A stretch of DNA of 64,000 nt from Polynucleobacter sp. AP-Capit-er-40B-B4 (GTDB taxonomy: Bacteria; Pseudomonadota; Gammaproteobacteria; Burkholderiales; Burkholderiaceae). This document shows positions 34,009 to 43,005 of this stretch, one piece after another. Each line of letters starts with the position of its first letter. Positions within the stretch are counted from its first letter, which is position 1. The notes under the pieces were generated by a model that made no database searches, had not been told where the DNA came from, and worked only from the letters and a program-made list of their open reading frames with translations. The stretch covers positions 62,001 through 126,000 of the forward strand of contig NZ_JACVOV010000001.1 in assembly GCF_018882245.1 (NCBI RefSeq), read 5' to 3'. Made by a program: the position numbers and the translations under genes.

Positions 34009-37000
34009 TTAGAAAGGCGACTGAACCAAAGTTAAAAGAGATAATGCCGACCTCACACCGAATAACACAGCAACCCCTTCATATCGCGGCATGCCGGCCT
34101 CTTTGGAAATTTGAGTTAAATCGAGATCTACTCGAATCCTCCCCCTCGTGCTATCGAAGACTTTTGGCTCCGACTCTTTAATCCGACTTATCTCAAGCTG
34201 ATCTTTCCAATATTGACGCTGGCGCTTAGCGGATGGGAAATCCTTACCAATCGATGGGGTATGAGTGATATCAATTGCGCTGCCAACTTTTAACTCCTGC
34301 AAAAACCAAAGCCAGCGCTTAGCCTTTGTCAACGAATCAGTCTCAATAGAAAGATGGGTTCCCGCAACCCAAAGCTCTAGGAAATCACTCAATAACTCAT
34401 GGACACGCTTTTGACAGGCTAGCTTTTTGCCAAGCTCTGGCTTTTCGCCTTGATAGACCTTTTTCAGTAATTCACAAGTTGCCATTGCAATACTTTTTTG
34501 CTCAGGTTTGGAAACCAAATCGGCAACTAGCCTCTCGGCTCTAGGCTTTGCTAGTGGCACCCCTCTTGAGCGCAATACCCCACGAGGAAGACTTTGTAGC
34601 TTCTGGATCCATAAATTCAAATCCTCCAACCGATAGCCATAACGCTCTGACGCCAGCTTTAACGGGTACAAAGCAGAATCTTCATTCTCAGGTAATGGCA
34701 CAGTTTTTGCATATTCAATGAAATTCAGAATCTCTAAAACCTGCAAAGTTTTTGCCGTTATTTCCTTTGGTGGAATTACAGCCGATGACTTTGTAAATTT
34801 CACTGTCGACTTCTTTTTGACTGGAGCGATATTTTTTCCCTCCAGCAATATTCGATCACAGATGGAATCCAAATAAACGCCCGACCTAATCTGAGGAGGC
34901 GTAGCAACCGATAGTTTTCTCTCGATTTCGTATAGATATGAAGTCGAGTAACCACTTAGAAGCCCTAAAGTGGCAATATCCAATTGGGGCGTCAGTCTAT
35001 AAGCCATGCGCCCTAAAATAAAATCCGCTAAGTGGATGTATGAGCCCATCGTAATATCAAGTCCCGCATGACCCATCAAGCTACTGATCTGAAGCATAGA
35101 TCTCGTATTGGTTGGCGCTGATCCTAGCAATGATTGCCGCACGAATGCAGAAATCATTAATCTTCTGGAATCATGCTCTGTTGGCAAGAACCATTCCGGC
35201 AAAAAGACGCCTTTACCCTGCTCGCCTAGCCAGAAAATCACCGCAAGCCAGTTGGCAAAACTATGTCGTAGATGATGAAACCGTAGCCCTTCATCATCAT
35301 TTAAATGCTTAAGCGCTTTGGTGAGGCGCTCTAAATTGGGGTCTCTATCATTGACTTTGCCATTTTTAACAAATAGGTTAAACAAGGGCTCAGTCCCTGT
35401 GATCGCCCTCAGTGGATCATGGGCATCGGGATTTTGAGCTTTATCGCTTGACCTAATTTGATGGTGGCGAATCACCCATAAATTGCGCACTGCAATTAAT
35501 GCATGTGCAGGCATTAAAGCAAAAGCCGGCAAAAGTCGATTAGCAGAACGTGACTTAAGTTCACGCAATCCATTTTTACAAATTTCAATCCAAAATTCAG
35601 GCGGGGTTTCCTGTGTAATGGAGACATCTTCAATAAAGTCGATATCTTGAATTTGTAAACCCAAGACCTCCGATCGTCGCAAACCACAAAAAAAACCCAA
35701 ACTCAGAGCAACCTGAAGTTGCTGGACTAGAGCATTCACTTTTGGATTCTTGCCTTCTAGACCCCCATAGAGCTTTTTAATTTCTTGCTCAAGGTGGTTG
35801 GAAATTTGAAGGCAGGAATCCAAACTAATCAGATTAGTATCTACAGCACTATTACCACGACCACTTACCCGAAAAATATCATGGTCACTTAAAGGCAATA
35901 CGCCATGCTTGGATTCCATATACTGATGTAGCGATTTAAGAGCCCGGCCCACAATACGGCGAACACCGTTAGAAGGTGTGTCCTCTAGAGCAACTTGATA
36001 GACTTCGAGATAGGCTTCCTCATCACCTAACTTCGTTAAATCCAAATGTCCCAGCTGCCCCACTAAGCGCCCAGCAATGCAGTTCACCATTTGATAAGTG
36101 GTGCGCGGTCTTTTAACCCTTCGTCCACGACCCTTGGCCAGAAGATACTCCGCTGCCCATAACCCCAGGATGCGGACACTTGGCAGTAGCTCACCCTCAT
36201 TGGCAGCCAACCAGGCCTTTACCCTTTTTTGAGGCTCATCCAGTTTCGAATTTAATACGCCACCCAAGTCTCGCAACTGCGAGGGAAGCATTTCATCTTG
36301 CTCGATCGGAGCGTTACCCTGCTCATGCTCACCATCATCACCCTCCTCTTGCTCCAGATCGTCTGCATCATCTACTAAAGAAACGGGGCCTGCCAAGGCG
36401 GGCATCTCCCTACTGGTGAGGCTACTGAAATACTTGGTAGGAGGATGAATCAATCGGTCCCAAACATGCTCGGGTAGCGAGGTACTCACAAGGCGATCGC
36501 TTGCATATTGAACCAACCAAGGAGGCATATGCAAATGAAGCCGTGCCCTTACCCCATCCAAAAGGGCGTTAATTCCACCGGGCAACTTATCTGAAAACTC
36601 ATGGTGTTGTGCATAGGCGCTAATCAAGCCATAAACATTTTGTCCATCAGAAATCCGTTTGAGTTCTGGCATTACTAGTTTTTGCTGATTGATAGAGCTA
36701 ACTAAGATTAAACGGGTTGCCGGGTCAATAAACCAGCGCCGTAATACGGGATGCTTGGGAGGGTTTTTCCCTTTAACGGGATATAAAGAAACCCAGCGTA
36801 GCTGCGGATCATGCCTCCCCTCCACGAGAGATTTAAGAAGTTCCATCAGGAAAACACTATCCACCAATGCACCATTTAACATGGCCGAAAGTAGTACTTG
36901 ACCCCACCAAGCCTGCGAACTTACGGTACACCGAGTCTCTTTTAAAGATTGATTGAAAGCTTCAAGCAAAGGGCTAATCTTTGCCCTCTTTTTCATATTT

Positions 37001-37398
37001 TCATGAGTAAAAGGGGATGGCGGCATAGGAGGTAGCGGTGCCGGCACATAGGGAATGGGAATATCAAAACGGCCCAGAGTATTGCCGGCCTCAATTACCT
37101 CTAAAAATCGACGCCGCACTTTAAATCCTGAGCCAGTTTTTGCGGAGTGCTTCACCTCCAAAAGAATTGCCCTGATAGCAGACTTGTCTAATTTAAGAGT
37201 CTCAGGTTTGCACTTGAGAATTTGAGTATTTTTTTTCTGAACCTGATACAAGATTTTGAGCGTGTCCACGCTTAGATCGCTTAAATTTATCGACTGCTCG
37301 GCATGAGCTTTGTCTGATAATTTGGGATATGACTTCTCCAAATGTGACCAGCCCACCCAAATATCGGGATCTAAATCAGAGATCTGGACTCGTGCCAT
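34009..37398 (-). CDS. Tyrosine recombinase (large integrase), 1129 aa
   Basis: The catalytic domain lies about residues 550-800: the first catalytic Arg in FFCGLRRSEVLGL, the HxxR motif in RFHHLRHSFANWL (about 705), the His of LMGHAGLD and the nucleophile Tyr of SYIHLADF (about 786). All catalytic positions are present. The long N-terminus (1-540) and C-terminus (800-1129) are unlike phage integrases and fit large recombinases found in multi-recombinase operons of genomic islands. It is the last of three genes, 2 bp after the 935-aa gene. Probably responsible for integration and excision of the island. Confidence 0.9.
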   Translation of the reverse strand: MARVQISDLDPDIWVGWSHLEKSYPKLSDKAHAEQSINLSDLSVDTLKILYQVQKKNTQILKCKPETLKLDKSAIRAILLEVKHSAKTGSGFKVRRRFLEVIEAGNTLGRFDIPIPYVPAPLPPMPPSPFTHENMKKRAKISPLLEAFNQSLKETRCTVSSQAWWGQVLLSAMLNGALVDSVFLMELLKSLVEGRHDPQLRWVSLYPVKGKNPPKHPVLRRWFIDPATRLILVSSINQQKLVMPELKRISDGQNVYGLISAYAQHHEFSDKLPGGINALLDGVRARLHLHMPPWLVQYASDRLVSTSLPEHVWDRLIHPPTKYFSSLTSREMPALAGPVSLVDDADDLEQEEGDDGEHEQGNAPIEQDEMLPSQLRDLGGVLNSKLDEPQKRVKAWLAANEGELLPSVRILGLWAAEYLLAKGRGRRVKRPRTTYQMVNCIAGRLVGQLGHLDLTKLGDEEAYLEVYQVALEDTPSNGVRRIVGRALKSLHQYMESKHGVLPLSDHDIFRVSGRGNSAVDTNLISLDSCLQISNHLEQEIKKLYGGLEGKNPKVNALVQQLQVALSLGFFCGLRRSEVLGLQIQDIDFIEDVSITQETPPEFWIEICKNGLRELKSRSANRLLPAFALMPAHALIAVRNLWVIRHHQIRSSDKAQNPDAHDPLRAITGTEPLFNLFVKNGKVNDRDPNLERLTKALKHLNDDEGLRFHHLRHSFANWLAVIFWLGEQGKGVFLPEWFLPTEHDSRRLMISAFVRQSLLGSAPTNTRSMLQISSLMGHAGLDITMGSYIHLADFILGRMAYRLTPQLDIATLGLLSGYSTSYLYEIERKLSVATPPQIRSGVYLDSICDRILLEGKNIAPVKKKSTVKFTKSSAVIPPKEITAKTLQVLEILNFIEYAKTVPLPENEDSALYPLKLASERYGYRLEDLNLWIQKLQSLPRGVLRSRGVPLAKPRAERLVADLVSKPEQKSIAMATCELLKKVYQGEKPELGKKLACQKRVHELLSDFLELWVAGTHLSIETDSLTKAKRWLWFLQELKVGSAIDITHTPSIGKDFPSAKRQRQYWKDQLEISRIKESEPKVFDSTRGRIRVDLDLTQISKEAGMPRYEGVAVLFGVRSALSLLTLVQSPF

Positions 37399-37400
37399 GA

Positions 37401-40208
37401 TTAAAAATCGATCACCTGAAAATCAATGCCCTCTTTGCCCAATAATTTTTCAAATGGACTTTTGAGCGCCTCTCGTAGATGGTAAGGATCCATCGCCGAA
37501 ACAGGCCCCCAAGGAGATTCCCCGAGTTGCCAGTGGCCCATCAACGTTTTAATCACCGTTGCAAAACTTTTCTGCTTCTCATTAAACAAAGTTGTTGCTA
37601 AAAAATGGCGCCCATTATTAGGGATCGGCCAAGAACCCAACTTCAGGGAATCCAATAGCGCTTGCAATCTTCTGCCCGAGAATTCCTTGGGTTGCCATAT
37701 GCCGCCCACTTCTTCAAAAAGAAAGAGTGAGCTTTGCAATGACAGCGCAAATGACTTGGTGCCGTAGATGCGGATGTCGCGATTTTTCGTCGCAGGGACT
37801 TTGAGCTCTGGACTGGTTTGATAGGAAAGGGTTACCCATAATCTTTTGAGGTGATTCAAATAGGCGCTTACACAAGCACGTACATCGTCAGGAATCCACA
37901 CAAGGCGCGCATGCGAACCGTTGTCCCGATCTTTCTCCTCCATATGCAAGAAGCCTGTTTCCTGATCAATTAGACCTAAATCCAAAATGGGAGTATTGGC
38001 ATTACGAAAGGCCGTAACAATACTCAGAGTAATGCCTGTATAGGCCGCTACTAGGTTGTGATATTGATGCGGATCTTGTTGATCATGACCGATAATCTGA
38101 ATACGCAGCATTTCTAAGAGTGTTTTAATACCCTCTACTTTTGGAGCCCAATCATTGCCCGTGAGACTATTTGGAATCTGCGCAGTATTCTTCGATAAAG
38201 AAAAGAGAGGGTTTACTAGTGAGCCCTCTTTTAGTAATTTTTGATCATCAGGCGTAGCAACTTGAAGTTGCTTCCAGAGATTACGCATAATCTTGCAGTA
38301 GTAATCATCCAAAACCGCTCTATCTAGGGCGGCGTAATGAGACTGGACCTCAGACTGGGGGCTACTTCTGCCAAAAAGAGCACAGTTTCTGAGCAACTCC
38401 CCCTCTTCCAGACCTTCGAACCAGCTTGGCAAAAGCTCCCCAATGCTATCGACCCCGACCCAATCCTCATCAACCCCCGCCTCAATTAAGGCAGGCACTA
38501 TCTGCGTAATAAAAACTTTTTTATAGACCGCCTCAGCTTGGGTGAACCATTTCTTGTTGCGAGTTTTGGGAAGTAATTGACCCACCGACCATATGTCCGA
38601 AAAGGCAATTCGAGGGGACACCGCAACGGAGTCGCTAAAAATGACTCGAGCATTCTTATTTCTATCGGGCACTGGGTATGGTCGAAGCCAAATACGATAC
38701 TGATCTGAATAAGCAATCTTCCATTCAGATGGCAACTCTTCAATAGAGGTGAAACAATGCAGTGAGGTCGCTTCTTTAAGGCTATGGCCAGTAAATAAAG
38801 CTACTGCGCAAAGTTTGACGGTCTCATTAAGCAAAGCTTTAGCTTGGTCGCTACCATCCAATAAACTTTGACTATAAAGATCTTGCAAAGCCCCCATAAC
38901 CCTGACAAAGAGCGGGACTCTGGCACGATCCAGACGGTTACGAAAAGATTGTGCCCTCATGATTTCCATTCGATACCTAGCTCTAGCTGCAGCGTAAAGG
39001 GTATTTAATGGGGGCAGCTCTCGTGGACCGCCTTCGGTAGAGGGAGGATCTAAAAAATCGTCAGGCTCAAAAAAGATCTCTTCTGCCTCAAGATACTCGC
39101 CGGGATGAGCACCCTCCTCAAATAGAGTCGCCACTGCATCTACTTCCGGACCAATCCATTCGATATGGGGCCGGGTATTATTCTTACGCTTTGATGCGAT
39201 AGTGGGAAAACCTTGGGCAATCCAAAATAAATGGTGATCCTCATAAATCCTTGAATCCGTCAGTTTTCTTTGGGGGATCTTTTTTCTATCGCCAGGAAGA
39301 GAAAAGGTATCAACTAATTTTTTTGCAAACTCACTGGGATGCCTCAATACATACCCAAAATTGACTACATCGGCAAACCCAGCAAACTCCTGACGGAATA
39401 ATTCCTCAGGATTTGCGTGAATATCCGAGAACGCCTGATGCATCGCATTGGGCTTGTTATAGGCAAAACAATGCGTGCTTAGGCGTTCTAGTAAAAAACC
39501 ATGCTCAATAGAATGAATTTTGCGTAATAAGCGCCCGGAGTCCCGCAAGCGAGCATAGAGGTCGCTACCGTAAAAATACTTTGACTGCGTTTCTTCATGG
39601 GAGCGGCACAGCCTCATATAGGAGCTTAGATACAAGCCTTGCAAGCCTCGATAGACCTGATCACGCACCGTATAAATAGCCTCAGTGGGAGGCGTACCTG
39701 ATCGGTACCAAAGAGTCATCCACACGGGATGCTCCTCCTCAATCCCCCAAAATGGCGGGCCAATCGATTTCAAAACCCGCTTCTTATTCGACGCCCCACC
39801 ACCCTCAGCTTCTGGGCCCCATCTTCTTTCAACCTTGCTTAAAAGGTATATCTTTTGGAGCTCAGGGGATTGACGCTCTGCTTGAATAATCTCAATCCAC
39901 CGTCCTAAATCATGAAAAATCTCATCTAGATCATGGGTGTAAATTGGCCCTTGACCCAAACTCCACTGTTTTGCACAAGTCAGAATTTCGGGCAAATTAT
40001 CTAGGTTCAGCCAAAGACCGGCCAAAGATTTGGGAATATCGAGATACCTTTCGGCCAGCTGGTGCAAAGCCTCAAAACCATCATATTTTGCAAAGGCAGA
40101 CAGAAATTGAGCTCGATTGTCTTCATCCCTAGCAGGGGATTTACGGGGGCCCTTCCCCTCGAGAATCTGGGGTAACTCTTCGTTATCCACCAGTCCTCGA
40201 CTCCCCAA
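37401..40208 (-). CDS. Second large recombinase-like protein, 935 aa
   Basis: The C-terminal about 250 residues look like a divergent tyrosine-recombinase domain: a candidate Arg in SIVTAFRNANTP (about 750), GRHFLATTLF for the His/Arg motif (about 880), LMGHW for the later His and DPYHLREAL for the nucleophile Tyr (about 918). The N-terminal 700 residues have no recognised domain. Encoded between the 182-aa and the 1129-aa genes, overlapping the former by 26 bp. In known island trios both large proteins are needed for movement; that this one is catalytically active is not proven. Confidence 0.72.
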   Translation of the reverse strand: MGSRGLVDNEELPQILEGKGPRKSPARDEDNRAQFLSAFAKYDGFEALHQLAERYLDIPKSLAGLWLNLDNLPEILTCAKQWSLGQGPIYTHDLDEIFHDLGRWIEIIQAERQSPELQKIYLLSKVERRWGPEAEGGGASNKKRVLKSIGPPFWGIEEEHPVWMTLWYRSGTPPTEAIYTVRDQVYRGLQGLYLSSYMRLCRSHEETQSKYFYGSDLYARLRDSGRLLRKIHSIEHGFLLERLSTHCFAYNKPNAMHQAFSDIHANPEELFRQEFAGFADVVNFGYVLRHPSEFAKKLVDTFSLPGDRKKIPQRKLTDSRIYEDHHLFWIAQGFPTIASKRKNNTRPHIEWIGPEVDAVATLFEEGAHPGEYLEAEEIFFEPDDFLDPPSTEGGPRELPPLNTLYAAARARYRMEIMRAQSFRNRLDRARVPLFVRVMGALQDLYSQSLLDGSDQAKALLNETVKLCAVALFTGHSLKEATSLHCFTSIEELPSEWKIAYSDQYRIWLRPYPVPDRNKNARVIFSDSVAVSPRIAFSDIWSVGQLLPKTRNKKWFTQAEAVYKKVFITQIVPALIEAGVDEDWVGVDSIGELLPSWFEGLEEGELLRNCALFGRSSPQSEVQSHYAALDRAVLDDYYCKIMRNLWKQLQVATPDDQKLLKEGSLVNPLFSLSKNTAQIPNSLTGNDWAPKVEGIKTLLEMLRIQIIGHDQQDPHQYHNLVAAYTGITLSIVTAFRNANTPILDLGLIDQETGFLHMEEKDRDNGSHARLVWIPDDVRACVSAYLNHLKRLWVTLSYQTSPELKVPATKNRDIRIYGTKSFALSLQSSLFLFEEVGGIWQPKEFSGRRLQALLDSLKLGSWPIPNNGRHFLATTLFNEKQKSFATVIKTLMGHWQLGESPWGPVSAMDPYHLREALKSPFEKLLGKEGIDFQVIDF

Positions 40209-40731
40209 TATTTAATGCCTTAGCCGAACCGAGCACCTCTTCTGTTTTTTTATCGGGATCTTGAAAGGCTAAATCTATTAACTTTGACCAATTTTTAGGC
40301 AGGTTAAGGGGTGGGCCCATTTTGGCCAATTCATCTTTGGGGAGGGCTCTAACTCTCTCTCGCAACTCCTTAGGTCTGTTTCCAGAGAAAAACAATGGGA
40401 TTAATAGATCTTGAGTCGATTCAACCAATTTTGATGTTTTGGCATCGTCAACAAGCCAAACTGGGATCTTCGTCTTCAGACCCAAAATTGCTTTTGCTAG
40501 GAGAAGTTGGGGTTTTCCACAAATTACCTGATATTTTGCCCTTCCCCCGTTAGCCAGGAATTCGGCAGAGGACTCCTCAAGCAAGACAATGGGGTGCATA
40601 ACAAGCAAGGTCTCAAGGGCTTCAGAATTTAGGGATTGGGCTAACTGCTGTAGAAACGGCTGATTCACAACAAAGTCTGATTCAAGCTCGATTTGCTGGA
40701 TGGTAAGAGAAATTTGCTTGATTTTCGTCAT
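40183..40731 (-). CDS. Third protein of the recombinase trio, 182 aa
   Basis: First gene of the three-gene minus-strand operon, overlapping the next by 26 bp, which supports co-translation. A small helical protein with a ParB-like feel in the middle (MHPIVLLEESSAEFLANGG, KYQVICGKPQLLLAK), but I cannot place it in a named family. Small accessory proteins accompany the two large recombinases in comparable islands and may assist DNA binding or directionality. No signal peptide or membrane segment. A helper role is inference from gene order. Confidence 0.6.
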   Translation of the reverse strand: MTKIKQISLTIQQIELESDFVVNQPFLQQLAQSLNSEALETLLVMHPIVLLEESSAEFLANGGRAKYQVICGKPQLLLAKAILGLKTKIPVWLVDDAKTSKLVESTQDLLIPLFFSGNRPKELRERVRALPKDELAKMGPPLNLPKNWSKLIDLAFQDPDKKTEEVLGSAKALNIGESRTGG

Positions 40732-40852
40732 GAGACCAATTTGGGTGGTGCTCCCTTTTTAGCACACTATTTACCGAAAATCTACTATGGTCTTTGACTA
40801 TTATTTTTATGTTTTTGTCAGTTTTAAAAGGTCTTAATATGTATAAAACCTT

Positions 40853-40872
40853 ATTTTAACGCATTTTAACGC
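40853..40872 (+). repeat. Tandem direct repeat next to the island end
   Basis: ATTTTAACGC occurs twice back to back (40853-40862 and 40863-40872), about 25 bp from the broken tRNA. It could be a recombinase arm site or a promoter element; no proof. Confidence 0.4.
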
Positions 40873-40896
40873 TGTTTTTTAAATATGAGCTCGACT

Positions 40897-40931
40897 ATGT
40901 CAAGGTGGTGCAACCAGCTGAGCTACGAGCC
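40897..40931 (-). tRNA. Truncated tRNA 5' half (Val-GAC-like), island attachment site
   Basis: On the minus strand 40931-40897 reads GGCTCGTAGCTCAGCTGG, then TTGCACCACCTTGACAT. This is the acceptor 5' strand, part of the D arm and the anticodon arm of a tRNA-Val with a GAC anticodon (loop TTGACAT). After the anticodon loop the sequence changes to AGTCGAGCTC and no 3' half follows. About three bases of the D loop also seem missing. A broken tRNA at the edge of an operon of recombinases is the typical sign of an island inserted in a tRNA gene, so the core break is probably within or right after the anticodon loop. Confidence 0.6.
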
Positions 40932-40950
40932 TATACAGCCATGGAGTTTA

Positions 40951-42984
40951 TCACCGGCGACGCACTTGGGTGACCCCTTTGACCTCTTCTAGGCTGTTTT
41001 GAACTACTCGCAACACTTCAGAATCCTTCACTTCAACCGTTAAAAGGATCTGAGCTAAGCCTTTTTTGGCAGATTTACGCAAATCGATCACATGGACGCC
41101 CTGCCGCGTGAGAATCTCAAAGAGTTCCCGCATGAGCTCAGGTCGATCTAGGCCAGTTACAACCAAATCTGCTGGGAATACCCGTTTTTGCTCCTGATTG
41201 ACGATAGGATCTGCTGCTGAAGCGGTCCAAGCCGTTTGAATTACTCGCTCCGGAGCCCTTTCCAAAAGAACTCTGAAGGTTTTGCATGAGCGTCGATGAA
41301 TCGACACCCCTCTACCCTGAGTCACAAATCCGGCAATAGCGTCTGGAGGAACAGGTCTGCAGCAACGCGCCAACTGCGTTAACAAAGAATCTACCCCAAC
41401 CACCAAGACGTCACCACCCCTTCCTGATTTATGAGCGCTACTACGCAAGACAATTTCAGGCGTAGTTGGAGTTGTTTTTATTTCCGGGCTGACTTCTTGC
41501 TTGTTATCAACAGCTTTAGTGGATTGGCCAGCTTCTTCATCGTCCAATGCATTAAACCAAGCGCGCACTCTTTGGCGCGCTCTTTGCGAACGTAGGTAGT
41601 TTTTATCGGGACTAATCCAGTCGCGTGATGGACCACCATGCTTCACTGCAATGATTTCAACTGTTTGACCATTCTGCAGCGATGTCTCTAACGGCACCAT
41701 GGCGCCATCCACTCTTGCACCTCTGCAACGATGGCCGAGATTGGTATGCACTGCATACGCAAAATCAATCGGCGTTGAACCCTTTTCCAATGAGATCACT
41801 TTGCCCAAAGGTGTGAGTACATAAATATGATCATCAATCTCATGGTGCTTGAGTTGTTCCCAAGCATCTTCTTTCCATGAGATGAGCTGACGAGCCCAGG
41901 CTATTTGCCTCTCGTAAGCTACTTCTGCGCTGTGTGTACCTTGCTGATGGTTAACACTAGGCTTATTGGTTTTTGCAGGATTAGGTGGCGTCGCCATTCC
42001 AGCATAAGCACCCTCTTTGTAGCGCCAGTGTGCTGCCAAACCATACTCAGCTTGCTGATGCATTTCTTGTGTACGCACCTGAATTTCAAATGCAGTGCCG
42101 TCTTCATTCATGACTACGGTATGCAAGGATTGATAGCCGTTGGGCTTAGGTCTAGCAATGTAATCATCAAATTCACGTGGCACTGGTTGCCAAACGTTAT
42201 GCACAATACCCAGCACGGCATAGCAAGACTTCACATCTTCAACCAATACCCGAAATGCCCTAACGTCATAGAGATTGGCGAAATCTAGAGACTTGCCTTG
42301 CATTTTTTTCCAGATGCTATAGATGTGCTTAGGTCGCCCAAGTACTTCACCATCAATTTGCGCAGCCTTGAGCTCATCCTGCAGCTGCAAAACAATTTGA
42401 TCAATAAAGGATTGGCGCTCAATACGTTTTGCATCGAGCATCTTGGCTATCTCACGATAAGTATCTGGAGACAGCGCCCGGAATGCTAAATCCTCCATCT
42501 CCCACTTCATCTGCCAAATACCCAGACGGTTAGCCAATGAGGCATCAATATTGAGAATTTCTTGCGCCCAAGCTGCTGGCATCTCAATTTTTTCCTGAGT
42601 AACCCAACGCAGAGTCTGCAATCGAGACGCAAGATAAATCAGCACTACCCTTAAGTCATCACCGAATGCTAAAAGCATTTTACGGAGCATTTCCTCTTGA
42701 CCGGTGACACTGAGTCCACCATCATCGCGCATTAACTTTGCCTGTGCCTGACGTAAACCCCGATAACCAATGAGTAACTTGGCGGGCTCTTCACCAATCA
42801 GCTTAATGAGCGCTTCTTTACCATGGGTGCGCGCAATATTATTTGCCGCAACTAAAGTTGCTTCATCTAAATTAAGTACTTGCAGGATTTGCGTAACCCC
42901 AAGGGCGTGCACTTCTGCTGGCTCGCCATACCAGGCATCCTGAAATACGGCTACTTTTTCGGATGTATGGGGATTATTTGCCAT
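40951..42984 (-). CDS. relA: GTP pyrophosphokinase RelA (synthetase only)
   Basis: Makes the alarmone (p)ppGpp from GTP/GDP and ATP on stalled ribosomes. The first half has a degenerate HD hydrolase domain: the active LADRxHNxR motif is replaced by YLASRLQTLR, so hydrolysis should be lost, as in RelA. The synthetase domain (about 235-350) has the family G-loop and EFDDYIARPKPNGYQSLHT, whose EXDD motif is the RelA type. TGS (about 395-455) and a C-terminal ACT-like domain (about 600-677) follow. An ATG at 42984 is preferred over an in-frame TTG two codons upstream. First backbone gene after the island; the tRNA fragment begins 20 bp behind its stop. Confidence 0.95.
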   Translation of the reverse strand: MANNPHTSEKVAVFQDAWYGEPAEVHALGVTQILQVLNLDEATLVAANNIARTHGKEALIKLIGEEPAKLLIGYRGLRQAQAKLMRDDGGLSVTGQEEMLRKMLLAFGDDLRVVLIYLASRLQTLRWVTQEKIEMPAAWAQEILNIDASLANRLGIWQMKWEMEDLAFRALSPDTYREIAKMLDAKRIERQSFIDQIVLQLQDELKAAQIDGEVLGRPKHIYSIWKKMQGKSLDFANLYDVRAFRVLVEDVKSCYAVLGIVHNVWQPVPREFDDYIARPKPNGYQSLHTVVMNEDGTAFEIQVRTQEMHQQAEYGLAAHWRYKEGAYAGMATPPNPAKTNKPSVNHQQGTHSAEVAYERQIAWARQLISWKEDAWEQLKHHEIDDHIYVLTPLGKVISLEKGSTPIDFAYAVHTNLGHRCRGARVDGAMVPLETSLQNGQTVEIIAVKHGGPSRDWISPDKNYLRSQRARQRVRAWFNALDDEEAGQSTKAVDNKQEVSPEIKTTPTTPEIVLRSSAHKSGRGGDVLVVGVDSLLTQLARCCRPVPPDAIAGFVTQGRGVSIHRRSCKTFRVLLERAPERVIQTAWTASAADPIVNQEQKRVFPADLVVTGLDRPELMRELFEILTRQGVHVIDLRKSAKKGLAQILLTVEVKDSEVLRVVQNSLEEVKGVTQVRRR

Positions 42985-43005
42985 AGGCAAAATGATGTGC
43001 AGGAA

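Noticed and set aside
36180-36901. Plus-strand frames opposite the recombinase gene
   Set aside because: They are shadows of a long, well-supported minus-strand gene with intact catalytic motifs.
42985-42990. TTG start of RelA two codons upstream
   Set aside because: ATG at 42984 is in frame and preferable; neither has a clear ribosome site.
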